Assembly (NCBI RefSeq): GCF_023806085.1
Contig: NZ_JAMSLX010000003.1
Coordinates: 62,001-126,000, forward strand
Origin: Hephaestia sp. MAHUQ-44
Lineage (GTDB): Bacteria; Pseudomonadota; Alphaproteobacteria; Sphingomonadales; Sphingomonadaceae
Length of the DNA stretch: 64,000 nucleotides
Reading direction: 5' to 3'
The notes beneath the pieces are model-generated. The model was not told the origin of the DNA and did not search any database. It worked only from the letters and a program-made list of their open reading frames with translations. Below are positions 54,711 to 63,680 of the stretch, piece by piece. Each line of letters starts with the position of its first letter. The stretch's first letter is position 1. Position numbers and translations under genes: made by a program.

Positions 54711-57308
54711 ATGCGCCCGACCTTGCTTATCGCGCTCGCCTGCAGCACCGCCGCCGTTGCGACGCCAGCCTGGAGTCAGACGGTTGGGGACCAGCCCTCC
54801 GCGACCGACAGCGGTGCGTATGATCCCGCACAGGCCATCATCGTCACCGGCAGCCGGGTGCGCGATCGCACCGTCGCCGACAGCCCGGTACCGGTCGATG
54901 TGATCGGCGGCGAGCAGCTTCAGAGCAGCGGCTATTCCGAGACCAACAAGGTTCTCAACCAGCTCGTCCCCTCGTTCAACTTCCCCCAGCCGTCGCTGAC
55001 CGACGGCACCGATTCGATGCGCCCCGCCACGCTGCGCGGGCTCGCCCCCGATCAGACGCTGGTGACGGTCAACGGCAAGCGCCGCCACGTCTCGGCGCTG
55101 CTCAACCTCAACGGTTCGGTCGGCCGGGGTTCGTCGGCGGTCGATCTCAACGAGATTCCGCCGATCGCGATCGACCGGATCGAAGTGCTGCGCGACGGCG
55201 CCTCGTCGCTCTATGGGTCGGACGCGATCGCCGGCGTCATCAACATCGAATTGTCGAAGCGCCCCGGCGTGCGCGGTTCGGTGACCTACGGCCAGTACCG
55301 CACGAGCATGAAGGGCGTCGACGACGTCACCGGCGTCGTCACCGGCGCGGGCGGCCTGCCCGTCGTCGCGACCGCGGGCTCATCCCCCTCGGGCGATTTC
55401 CTCGAGCTGCAAACCACCGGCAAGGACCGCGAACGCCACGACGGCGACACGCTGACGCTCGCGACCAGCATCGGCCTGCCGATCCATGGCGGCTATTTCG
55501 TCTTTTCGGGTCAGTTCCGCGATCGCGACCCGACCAACCGCTCGGGCGCCGATCCGCGCCGCCAGTATAATGACGTGGGCGATCCGCGCGAACTGACGAT
55601 CGATCGCTACAACCACCGGTTCGGCGACGGCAAGGCGACCGATTATAATTTCTTCGTCAACGCCGGGCACGATATCGGCGCGTCGTTCGAGCTTTACGCG
55701 TTCGGCAGCTACGGCATCCGCGACGCCGATGCGGCGGGTTTCTACCGCCGCAGCAACGACAGCCGCAACCGCGACTATGCCGCCTCGCTGGTCGATTTCG
55801 TACCTTATTATGCCGACGGCTTCCTGCCCTTCATCACCAGCGAGATCGAGGATGTCTCGGGCGCGGTCGGGATCAAGGGCGATATCGGGGCCGGCTGGAA
55901 CGCCGATCTCTCGGTGGTCTACGGCTCGAACGAACTCAATTACGGTGTCGCCAACAGCTTCAACACCTCGCTCGGCGCGCCGAATATCCAGCGGACCTTC
56001 GATGCCGGCGGGTTGGCAGCGGGCCAGACCGTGGTCAATCTCGACCTCAGCCACCCGTTCGACGTCAGCTTCATGCGCAGCCTCGGCATCGCGGTCGGCG
56101 GTGAATATCGCAACGAGAATTACAAGATCCGCGCGGGCGAGGAATCGAGCTATATCAACGGCCCGTACAGCGCCAATGGCGCCCCCGGCGGATCGCAGGT
56201 GTTCCCCGGCTTCCGCCCCAACAACGCGGTCGACGTCTCGCGTGACAGCTTCGCCGGCTATGTCGAACTCGATGGCGACGTCAGCGACGCGCTCTCGTTC
56301 CAGATCGCGGGCCGTTACGAACATTATTCCGATTTCGGCGATACGCTGAACGGCAAGATCGCGGCACGGTTCGAGATCGTGCCGGGCGTGGCGCTGCGCG
56401 GATCGACCTCGACCGGCTTCCGTGCGCCGAGCCTCGCGCAGCAGTTCTTCGCGACCACCTCGACCAACAACGTTGCGGGTACGCTGATCGAGGTCGGTAC
56501 CTTCCCGGTCTCCAATCCGGTGTCGGTCGCGTTGGGATCGAAGCCGCTCAAGGCCGAGAAATCGACCAATTTCGGTGGTGGCATCGCGCTCAATCCGTTC
56601 TCGGGGTTCAGCCTGACCGCCGATTATTACAACATCAAGGTGCGCGACCGCGTGACGTTGACCGAGAATTTGCAAGGCGCGGCGGTCGTCACGATTTTGC
56701 AGAATGCGGGGATCAACAACGTCACCTCGGCCCGGTTCTTCGTCAACGGCGTCGACACGCGCACACAGGGCCTCGACATCGTCGGCAGCTATCGTGTGCC
56801 CGATACCGGGTTCGGCACGCTGCTCCTGACCGCGGGCTACAATTACAACAAGACCAAGATCACCGATCGCACCTCGCTGCCGTCGCTGCCGGGGCTGATC
56901 CTGTTCGGGCGCACCGAATCGCTGCGCCTCACGCACGGCCAGCCGCGCGACAAGATCAACCTGTCGGCGGATTGGAGCCTCAAGCCGGTCGGGCTTACGC
57001 TCCGGACCAACCGCTACGGCAAGGTACTGAGCCCCGGTGGCTCGAACGATCTTGCCGTCGGCCCCGGCGACGCCCCCGCCGATTACACGCTGGGCGCGAA
57101 ATGGGTGACCGATATCGAGGCCCGCGTTGCGTTGATGAAGGGCATCGAGATCGCGGTGGGCGCGGACAATGTGTTCGACGTCTATCCCGATCATGTGCCG
57201 ATCGGCGGCGCGTTCGGCACCTCGGGCTATTACCTGCCCTATTCGAGCTTCTCGCCATTTGGCTTCAACGGGCGCTTCCTCTACGGACGGCTCTCGGTAA
57301 CCTATTGA
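54711..57308 (+). CDS. TonB-dependent receptor (no signalling domain)
   Basis: An 865-residue outer-membrane receptor: signal peptide (PTLLIALACSTAAVATPAWS), TonB box region AIIVTGSRVRDRTVADSPVPVDVI, plug with VTVNGKRRHVSALLNLNGSVGRGSSAVDLNEIPPIAIDRIEVLRDGASSLYGSDAIAGVINI, and a barrel ending in GRLSVTY. It lacks an STN domain, so it is an uptake receptor. It shares a GAGGATG junction with the gamma-glutamyltranspeptidase gene 12 bp downstream and is probably co-transcribed with it. The ATG at 54711 follows GGGAGAATGTC; the TTG at 54693 lies inside the hairpin loop. Confidence 0.94.
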   Translation: MRPTLLIALACSTAAVATPAWSQTVGDQPSATDSGAYDPAQAIIVTGSRVRDRTVADSPVPVDVIGGEQLQSSGYSETNKVLNQLVPSFNFPQPSLTDGTDSMRPATLRGLAPDQTLVTVNGKRRHVSALLNLNGSVGRGSSAVDLNEIPPIAIDRIEVLRDGASSLYGSDAIAGVINIELSKRPGVRGSVTYGQYRTSMKGVDDVTGVVTGAGGLPVVATAGSSPSGDFLELQTTGKDRERHDGDTLTLATSIGLPIHGGYFVFSGQFRDRDPTNRSGADPRRQYNDVGDPRELTIDRYNHRFGDGKATDYNFFVNAGHDIGASFELYAFGSYGIRDADAAGFYRRSNDSRNRDYAASLVDFVPYYADGFLPFITSEIEDVSGAVGIKGDIGAGWNADLSVVYGSNELNYGVANSFNTSLGAPNIQRTFDAGGLAAGQTVVNLDLSHPFDVSFMRSLGIAVGGEYRNENYKIRAGEESSYINGPYSANGAPGGSQVFPGFRPNNAVDVSRDSFAGYVELDGDVSDALSFQIAGRYEHYSDFGDTLNGKIAARFEIVPGVALRGSTSTGFRAPSLAQQFFATTSTNNVAGTLIEVGTFPVSNPVSVALGSKPLKAEKSTNFGGGIALNPFSGFSLTADYYNIKVRDRVTLTENLQGAAVVTILQNAGINNVTSARFFVNGVDTRTQGLDIVGSYRVPDTGFGTLLLTAGYNYNKTKITDRTSLPSLPGLILFGRTESLRLTHGQPRDKINLSADWSLKPVGLTLRTNRYGKVLSPGGSNDLAVGPGDAPADYTLGAKWVTDIEARVALMKGIEIAVGADNVFDVYPDHVPIGGAFGTSGYYLPYSSFSPFGFNGRFLYGRLSVTY

Positions 57309-57319
57309 GCGAGGATGAT

Positions 57320-59101
57320 ATGCGGCACGCCGGCACCTTCCTGACGCCGCTGGTGCTGGCGCCGCTCGCCCTGCTGGCGGGCTGCGCGACCCAGAGCAGC
57401 CCGCCGCCTGCATCGCACCAGATTTCCGCGCGCGCGCTCGATACGGCAAGCGCCGCGCCGATCGACTGGCGCGCGAGCACGCCGGTCGTCGCGCCGCACG
57501 CGATGGTCGTCTCGGCGCAGCATTATGCGACCGAGGTTGGCGTCGACATCCTCAAGCGCGGCGGCAATGCGATCGATGCCGCGGTCGCGGTGGGCTATGC
57601 GCTCGCCGTCGTCCACCCGTGCTGCGGCAATATCGGCGGCGGCGGATTCATGACGGTCCATCTCGCGTCGGGCGAAAACCTGTTCCTCGATTTCCGCGAG
57701 AAGGCCCCGCTCAAAGCGACCGCGACGGTATTTCAGGATGCGAACGGCAATGTCGTCGCGGGGCGCAGCACCGGCACCTGGCTCGGCGTCGGGACGCCGG
57801 GCACGGTGATGGGGCTCAACGAGGCGCTCGCGCGCTATGGCACGATGCCGCTGGCCGAGGTGATCGCGCCGTCGATCGCGCTCGCCGAACAGGGCTATGT
57901 GCTCCAGCCCGGCGATGTGAAGATCCTCGACAACCGCACCAGGGACTTCGCCACCGAGCCCAATGTCGCGGCGATCTTCCTCAACAACGGCCGCCCGTTC
58001 GTCGCGGGCGAGCGGCTGGTGCAGACGCAGCTTGGCGCGACCTTGCGCCGCATCGCCGAAGGCGGCACCGACGCTTTCTATCACGGCAAGCTGGCGCAGA
58101 CGGTGGCGGCGGCGAGCGCGGCGGGCGGCGGGCTGCTCACCACTGAGGACTTTGCCAAATATACCGTCCGCTGGGACCAGCCCGTGCAATGCGCCTATCG
58201 CGGCTACACCGTAGTTTCGGCGCCGCCATCGAGTTCGGGGGGCACGACATTGTGCGAGATCCTGCGCACGATCGAAGGCTATCCGCTCGCCACATGGGGC
58301 TATGGCTCGGTTGAGGCGACACACCATATCATCGAGGCCGAACGCCGCGCTTATGCCGATCGCAACACCGATCTTGGCGACCCGGCGTTCATCGCCAATC
58401 CAGTCCAGACACTGATCTCCGACGCGCACGCCGCCAAGCTGCGCGCGAGCATCCTGCCCAACCGCGCGACGCCCTCCAGCGAGATCAAGGGCGGCGTCGG
58501 CGCATCCGCCGAGGGCATGGACACGACGCATTATTCGGTGGTCGACAAGCAAGGCAACGCGGTCGCGGTCACCTACACGATCAATTACCTGTTCGGGGTC
58601 GGCAAGATCGCCGGCGATACCGGCTTCTTCCTCAACAACGAGATGGACGATTTCACCTCGAAGCCGGGGGTGCCCAATGGCTTCGGGCTGGTTCAGGGCG
58701 CGGCCAACGCGGTCGCGCCGGGCAAGCGCCCGCTCAGTTCGATGACGCCGACGATCCTGCTCAAGGACGGCAAGGTATTCATGGTGACGGGAAGCCCCGG
58801 CGGCTCGACGATCATCACCACCGTGCTCCAGAGCATTATCAACGTCGTCGACTTCGGGATGAACGTGAAGCAGGCGGTCGATGCCCCCCGCTTCCACCAC
58901 CAATGGCTGCCCGATGTGGTGATGGTCGACCCGCATTATCTGACCCCTGACACGCGCGCCGCGCTCGAGGCGATGGGCCACAGCTTCCGCGATTCTGCGC
59001 CCTGGGGCGCCGATGAGGCGATCCTCGTCGATCCCAAGACAGGCGAACGGCACGGCGCCAACGACCGCACGCGCCCGGCGGGGCTCGCCAAGGGCTATTG
59101 A
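57320..59101 (+). CDS. ggt: Gamma-glutamyltranspeptidase, lipoprotein form
   Basis: A 593-residue GGT, which cleaves gamma-glutamyl bonds of glutathione and gamma-glutamyl peptides. It has a lipoprotein signal (VLAPLALLAGC, Cys near 19), the N-terminal subunit (ATEVGVDILKRGGNAIDAAVAVGYALAVV, NIGGGGFMTVHL), and the autocleavage site TTHYSVVD with Thr402 as nucleophile, then MTPTILLKDGKVFMVTGSPGGSTIITT. As an outer-membrane-anchored periplasmic enzyme next to a TonB receptor, it may process imported gamma-glutamyl compounds; this link is inference. The ATG at 57320 follows GAGGATGAT. Confidence 0.94.
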   Translation: MRHAGTFLTPLVLAPLALLAGCATQSSPPPASHQISARALDTASAAPIDWRASTPVVAPHAMVVSAQHYATEVGVDILKRGGNAIDAAVAVGYALAVVHPCCGNIGGGGFMTVHLASGENLFLDFREKAPLKATATVFQDANGNVVAGRSTGTWLGVGTPGTVMGLNEALARYGTMPLAEVIAPSIALAEQGYVLQPGDVKILDNRTRDFATEPNVAAIFLNNGRPFVAGERLVQTQLGATLRRIAEGGTDAFYHGKLAQTVAAASAAGGGLLTTEDFAKYTVRWDQPVQCAYRGYTVVSAPPSSSGGTTLCEILRTIEGYPLATWGYGSVEATHHIIEAERRAYADRNTDLGDPAFIANPVQTLISDAHAAKLRASILPNRATPSSEIKGGVGASAEGMDTTHYSVVDKQGNAVAVTYTINYLFGVGKIAGDTGFFLNNEMDDFTSKPGVPNGFGLVQGAANAVAPGKRPLSSMTPTILLKDGKVFMVTGSPGGSTIITTVLQSIINVVDFGMNVKQAVDAPRFHHQWLPDVVMVDPHYLTPDTRAALEAMGHSFRDSAPWGADEAILVDPKTGERHGANDRTRPAGLAKGY

Positions 59102-59216
59102 GGGCGGCCTGCACCGAATCTGCACCTGAATTCCCGCACCGCTGCCCGCCGGGCGCGGGCGCGGCTTGATTGTTTCGATACATTCTCCGGAGGTGATTGA
59201 CCGGAGAGGCCGAACA

Positions 59217-59930
59217 ATGATCCTGTGCCCCATGCCGCGCACCATCTTGATCGCCGACGACGATCCGCACATTCGCCAGTTGCTGGTCTTCGCGCTCGAC
59301 AAGGCGGGGCTGACCGCGATCGAGGCGGGGGATGGCGAGGCGGCACTGGCGATGGCGGCGGCGCACGCGCCCGATCTGGTGATCCTCGACATCAATATGC
59401 CGCGAATGGACGGGCTCGAGGTTTGCCGCCGGCTGCGCGCCGAGGGCGAGGTACCGATCCTGTTCCTGTCCTCGCGCGACGACGAGATCGATCGCGTGTT
59501 GGGGATCGAACTGGGCGCCGACGATTATGTCGTCAAACCGTTCAGCCCGCGCGAGGTGGTGGCGCGCGTGATGGCGATCCTGCGCCGCACCGCCGCGCAC
59601 CCGCCCGCCGCCGATCACGGCGGCGCGATCCAGCAGGGCAAGCTGCGCCTCGATCTCGACGGCTGGCGCGCGCATTGGGCGGGCAGCGAGGTGCCGCTGA
59701 CGGTCACCGAATTCTCGATCCTGCGCACGCTCGCCTCGATGCCCGCCAAGGTGTTCAGCCGCGACGCGATCATCGATCGGCTCCACGGCCCCGGCTTTGC
59801 GATCACCGACCGCACGATCGACAGCCATATCCGCAACCTGCGTGCCAAATTCGCCGACGTGGGCGGCGGCGACGTGATCGAGACGCGCGCCGGGATCGGC
59901 TATAGCCTCGGCGCGTGCTGCGGGAGGTGA
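59217..59930 (+). CDS. OmpR/PhoB-type response regulator
   Basis: A 237-residue regulator with a receiver (ADDDPHIRQLLVFA, phospho-acceptor Asp58 in VILDINMPRMDG, LFLSSRDDEIDRVLGIELGADDYVVKPFSPREV) and a winged-helix output domain (LTVTEFSILRTLASMPAKVFSRDAIIDRLH...RAGIGYSLGACC). I chose the ATG at 59217, eight bases after GGAGAGG; MPRTIL at 59232 begins at the conserved domain. The kinase gene overlaps its end. A 115-bp gap after ggt suggests it has its own promoter but may control the receptor and ggt. Confidence 0.93.
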   Translation: MILCPMPRTILIADDDPHIRQLLVFALDKAGLTAIEAGDGEAALAMAAAHAPDLVILDINMPRMDGLEVCRRLRAEGEVPILFLSSRDDEIDRVLGIELGADDYVVKPFSPREVVARVMAILRRTAAHPPAADHGGAIQQGKLRLDLDGWRAHWAGSEVPLTVTEFSILRTLASMPAKVFSRDAIIDRLHGPGFAITDRTIDSHIRNLRAKFADVGGGDVIETRAGIGYSLGACCGR

Positions 59931-61501
59931 TCGGCACCGCGATCCGTGGCGCCAAGGAAGCGATCAAGCGCCGCTGGCCGCGCTTGCACCTGCGCACGAT
60001 CCTGTTTGCGAGCCTGTTCCTTGTCGCCGCGCTGCCCGGGGTCGGCGCGGTGTTCCTGCGCGTCTATGAGAATACGCTGGTCCGCCAGACCGAGGCCGAA
60101 CTGGTCGCGCAAGGCGCGGCGTTGGCGGCCACGGCCGAAGCGCTCTGGCCGGGCGCGCCGCCGCTTGCCGTACCGCCGCGCGATGCGCTGACCCCCGAGC
60201 CGCCGCGGATCGACCTCAATGCGACGCCGATCCTGCACGAGCGCCCCACCCCCTTACCCGCAGGGCCGCCGAGTGCGGATGCCGTCGCGGCCGGCAGGCA
60301 GCTCGCACCGATCATCGGTCATACGCGGCAGACGACGCTGGCCGCGATCGTGCTGCTCGATCGCAACGGGATCGTCGTCGGCGGAAGCGGCGGCAGCCTC
60401 GCCATGCTTCCCGAAGTCCGCGCGGCGCTCGCCGGGCAGCCCGAAACCGTCTTGCGGCGCAACGCCGGTTATCGCGCGGTCTATCGGTTCGAATGGCTGT
60501 CGCGCGCGGCGGCGATCCGGGTGCATCACGCGCGCCCGATCGTCGTCGACGGCAAGATCGTGGGCGTGCTGCTGCTGTCGCGATCGGCGCGCGCGCTGTT
60601 CAAGGGAATGTACGAGGATCGCGGCAAGATCGCGATCGGCATCGCCGCGATCCTGATCGTGCTGATCGTGCTCAGCGGCGTGCTCTCGCGCGGGATTGCA
60701 CGGCCGATCGAGGCGCTGGGCGTCGCCACGCGGTCGGTGGCGATGGGGCGCGGGCGCGTCCCCGATCCGCCGCCGACCGCCGCGATCGAGATCCAGGGCC
60801 TCTATCGCGACTTTGCCGCGATGGCCGAAGCGATCGAGCGCCGCTCGCGCTATCTGCGCGATTTCGCGCACGCGATGAGCCATGAGTTCAAAACCCCGCT
60901 GGCGGGGATTCGCGGTGCGATCGAACTGCTCGAGGATCACGACGCGGCCATGTCGGCAGACGAGCGGCGGCGCTTCCTCGCCAATGCCGATGCCGATGCG
61001 CGGCGGCTGGCGAGCCTCGTCTCGCGGCTGCTCGACCTTGCGCGCGCCGATATGGCGCGCGGCGACGGCGGGCGGCTCGACGATCCCGCCGCGCTGCTGG
61101 CCCGCGTGGCCGATAGCGCAATCCGCCCCGGCTTCACGGTGACGCTCGACGCCACGCCATCGTTGCCGGTCATTGCCACTGCACCGGCGACGCTTGAGGC
61201 GGTGCTGGTGACGCTGCTCGACAACAGCCGTCAGGCCGGCGCAACGCGGGCGACGATCAGCGTGAGCGCCGCGGCCTCGCGCGTACTGCTACGCGTGGAC
61301 GATGACGGCCCCGGCGTTCCGCCCGCCGATGCCGAGCGGCTGTTCACGCCCTTCTTCACCTCGCGCCGCGCCGAAGGCGGCACCGGGCTTGGCCTGGCGA
61401 TCGCACGATCACTGCTCGATGCGGTCGGCGGCACGATCGCGCTCGCGCCGAGCGATCGCGGCGCGGCGTTCGTCATCGGCCTTCCTATCGCCGACTCCTG
61501 A
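59915..61501 (+). CDS. Sensor histidine kinase (partner of 59217)
   Basis: A 528-residue membrane kinase. It has one helix near residue 35 (ILFASLFLVAALPGVGAVFL), a long periplasmic domain (about 55-230), a second helix (IAIGIAAILIVLIVLSGVL), HAMP, the dimerisation histidine His323 in SHEFKTPLAG, and an ATPase domain with VTLLDNSRQAGAT, DDDGPGVPP and GGTGLGLAIARSLLDAVGG. The GTG at 59915 overlaps the regulator stop by 16 bases; a GTG at 59927 would overlap as GTGA. The ligand is unknown. Confidence 0.9.
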   Translation: MLREVIGTAIRGAKEAIKRRWPRLHLRTILFASLFLVAALPGVGAVFLRVYENTLVRQTEAELVAQGAALAATAEALWPGAPPLAVPPRDALTPEPPRIDLNATPILHERPTPLPAGPPSADAVAAGRQLAPIIGHTRQTTLAAIVLLDRNGIVVGGSGGSLAMLPEVRAALAGQPETVLRRNAGYRAVYRFEWLSRAAAIRVHHARPIVVDGKIVGVLLLSRSARALFKGMYEDRGKIAIGIAAILIVLIVLSGVLSRGIARPIEALGVATRSVAMGRGRVPDPPPTAAIEIQGLYRDFAAMAEAIERRSRYLRDFAHAMSHEFKTPLAGIRGAIELLEDHDAAMSADERRRFLANADADARRLASLVSRLLDLARADMARGDGGRLDDPAALLARVADSAIRPGFTVTLDATPSLPVIATAPATLEAVLVTLLDNSRQAGATRATISVSAAASRVLLRVDDDGPGVPPADAERLFTPFFTSRRAEGGTGLGLAIARSLLDAVGGTIALAPSDRGAAFVIGLPIADS

Positions 61502-61504
61502 ACG

Positions 61505-62572
61505 TCAGGCGGTCTCGGCTTCTCCAAGCGTCGAGGACACGCCCCAGATGTTGATGTCGCCCTCGGTCGCATAGCGATCGATCTCGGCGAGTTCGTCGGC
61601 GCTGAAATCGAGCCGCTTCACCGCGTCGAGCGAATCATCGAGCTGCGCCACGGTGCGCGCCCCGACCAGCGCCGAGGTGACACGCGAATCGCGCAGCACC
61701 CACGCGATCGCCATTTGCGCGAGGCTCTGGCCGCGTCGCTCGGCGATCGCGTTGAGCGCGCGGATGCGGGCGATATTGTCGTCGTTCAACATATGCTTGC
61801 CGAGCGAGCGGCCGCCCGTTTTCGCGGCGCGGGCATCGGCAGGAACGCCGTTCAGATATTTGCTCGTCAGCATCCCCTGCGCGAGCGGCGAAAAGGCGAT
61901 GCACCCGGTGCCGAGATCGGCGAGCGTATCGAGCAGGCCGTCCTCGATCCAGCGGTTGAGCATCGAATAGCTCGGCTGGTGGATCAACAACGGCACCTTG
62001 TATTCGCTCAGAATCGCGGCGGCCTTGCGCGTCAGTTCGGGCGAATAGCTCGAAATGCCGATATAGAGCGCCTTGCCCTGCTGGTGGAGGTGCGCGAGCG
62101 CGCCCATCGTCTCTTCGAGCGGGGTCTTGGGATCGACGCGGTGCGAATAGAAAATGTCAACATAATCGAGCCCCATCCGCTTGAGGCTCTGGTCACAGCT
62201 CGCGATCAGATATTTGCGGCTGCCCCCGACATCGCCGTAGGGGCCGGGCCACATATCCCACCCCGCCTTGGTCGAGACGATGAGTTCGTCGCGGTGCGGG
62301 GCCAGATCGGTCGCGAGGACGCGGCCGAAATTTTCCTCCGCCGAGCCGTAAGGCGGGCCGTAATTGTTCGCGAGATCGATATGCGTGACGCCGCGATCGA
62401 ACGCCCGGCGCAGGATCGCGCGGCCGGTTTCAAACACGTCGGCCCCGCCGAAATTCTGCCACAGGCCCAGGCTGATCGCCGGCAGATCGAGCCCGCTGTG
62501 GCCACAGCGGCGATAGGGCATCCGGCCATCGTAACGATCGGGGTCGGCAGCAAAAGGCGGCGAATACGGCAT
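61505..62572 (-). CDS. Aldo/keto reductase (YghZ/MgrA-like)
   Basis: A 355-residue NADPH-dependent reductase. The opening MPYRRCGHSGLDLPAISLGLWQNFGG, the segment RGVTHIDLANNYGPPYGSAEENFGRVL, STKAGWDMWPGPYGDVGGSRKYLI and VDIFYSHRVDPKTPLEETMGALAHLHQQGKALYIGISSY all match the YghZ (L-glyceraldehyde-3-phosphate reductase) group, and the catalytic Asp-Tyr-Lys-His set is visible (D, Y, K, H in those segments). Start at 62572 after CAGGGGATT. It converges with the kinase gene. Confidence 0.93.
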   Translation of the reverse strand: MPYSPPFAADPDRYDGRMPYRRCGHSGLDLPAISLGLWQNFGGADVFETGRAILRRAFDRGVTHIDLANNYGPPYGSAEENFGRVLATDLAPHRDELIVSTKAGWDMWPGPYGDVGGSRKYLIASCDQSLKRMGLDYVDIFYSHRVDPKTPLEETMGALAHLHQQGKALYIGISSYSPELTRKAAAILSEYKVPLLIHQPSYSMLNRWIEDGLLDTLADLGTGCIAFSPLAQGMLTSKYLNGVPADARAAKTGGRSLGKHMLNDDNIARIRALNAIAERRGQSLAQMAIAWVLRDSRVTSALVGARTVAQLDDSLDAVKRLDFSADELAEIDRYATEGDINIWGVSSTLGEAETA

Positions 62573-62643
62573 GGCAATCCCCTGCGATATGATGATGCAG
62601 CGGTAAGCCGTGGAGCGCGGTGATGTCAAAACCGTGCCGCGAC

Positions 62644-62676
62644 AAAAAAGACCGCCGGATTTACCCCCCGGCGGCC
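62644..62676 (-). terminator. Intrinsic terminator for the 62703 gene
   Basis: On the minus strand CCGCCGG (62674-62668) and CCGGCGG (62658-62652) form a stem of seven to nine pairs, followed by TTTTTT (62649-62644). It lies 27 bp after the stop codon. Confidence 0.8.
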
Positions 62677-62702
62677 TTTGTTCGTTCGGACTGAATCGCC
62701 GG

Positions 62703-63251
62703 TTATGGCGCCGGCGCCGACCCCGCGACCGCCGCGTTGAAATTCTCCGCGGTCATCGCGAGCGTGAGCCCGCCGCTTTCGCCGAGCGAAAAGGCGTTGG
62801 CAGGCAGCTTGGCATCGACACCCTTCGAGGTCGTGACCGTCACGAATTCGGCGTCGGCCTGCTTGATCGTGCCGACCGGCTGACCATCGGAGCTGTTCAC
62901 CACGGTGCCGGCAACCAGCAAGGCCTGGAGCTGTGCCGCGGCGTCGGCCTGCGCCTTTTCCGCCGCTGCATCGAGATCGGCCTTGGTCGTCGACGCGACC
63001 AGCCCCTTCTCGTTCGATCCGACCGCCGCCGGCGGCAACCCGACGGTGTGCGCGCCGGTGTTGACCACGACGACATCCGCCGTCACCATTTCGATCGTCC
63101 CGATCACGGCGCCCTGCGGGTCAAAAATGGTGGCACCGGCGACCGGGGTGGGCGCCTCAGGCATGGCTGTCCTGCCCGGCGCGTTTTGCGCCGAGGCCGG
63201 CGACATAGCGAGCAACGACGTACCAAGAATTAGCGCAGCAGAAAACTTCAT
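62703..63251 (-). CDS. Secreted protein with two PRC-barrel-like repeats
   Basis: A 182-residue precursor with a signal peptide (KFSAALILGTSLLAMSPASA). The mature part has two similar segments, ATIFDPQGAVIGTIEMVTADVVVVNTG...VGLPPAAV and GTVVNSSDGQPVGTIKQADAEFVTV...AKLPANAF, joined by a helical linker (LDAAAEKAQADAAAQLQALL). Each looks like a PRC-barrel half: a D/S-x-x-G-x-x-V/I-G-T-I strand pair. Its role is unknown; similar sphingomonad proteins are often annotated hypothetical. GGAG nine bases before the ATG and a strong terminator mark it as a single-gene unit. Confidence 0.72.
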   Translation of the reverse strand: MKFSAALILGTSLLAMSPASAQNAPGRTAMPEAPTPVAGATIFDPQGAVIGTIEMVTADVVVVNTGAHTVGLPPAAVGSNEKGLVASTTKADLDAAAEKAQADAAAQLQALLVAGTVVNSSDGQPVGTIKQADAEFVTVTTSKGVDAKLPANAFSLGESGGLTLAMTAENFNAAVAGSAPAP

Positions 63252-63680
63252 TCGATCGACTCCTCAGGTATTGGCTCGTTGCGCTCGGAATTTCGTCGGC
63301 ATGGCTGGCATTTCCATGCCATCGAATCAAGTGTTTCGCGCGATGAACCGTGCATCATTTGCACCCCGCATCACATCGGGACAGTATCGCACGCGATCTT
63401 AATCGTGCCCGAATGGCACGTTGTCCGCCGTACAGCGTTTATGTCGATCTGATCCGACGACGATCATCTCCTTTATCAATGGTGTTCATATTGCCCGCAC
63501 GACGATCGCTGCATTGCATCATAAATGCTTGACGCCTTGCATCCTCGGGGCCAATCACACCCCGCCGCCTCTTCGGCGGGGTCGATTGGGCCTAAGTTGT
63601 TCAAGAGCCTCGTCGATCACGCTCATGCTACCGGCATGGACTGGCGCCATTGTCATCTCTGCGTTGCGAGGATTGCCTCC
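63252..63680. other. Non-coding gap with one hairpin
   Basis: No credible gene was seen in this 429-bp gap between the divergent PRC-like gene and the RND adaptor gene. It holds a hairpin at 63551-63589, where CCAATCACACCCCGCCG pairs with CGGCGGGGTCGATTGG with one bulge around CCTCTT, and no T-run. A weak TTGACG-17-CAATCA lies just before it. It probably contains the adaptor operon promoter and operator. Confidence 0.4.

Noticed and set aside
55380..57449. Minus-strand open frame of 689 codons opposite a TonB receptor
   Set aside because: Codon-bias artefact; no domain, and it crosses the start of ggt.
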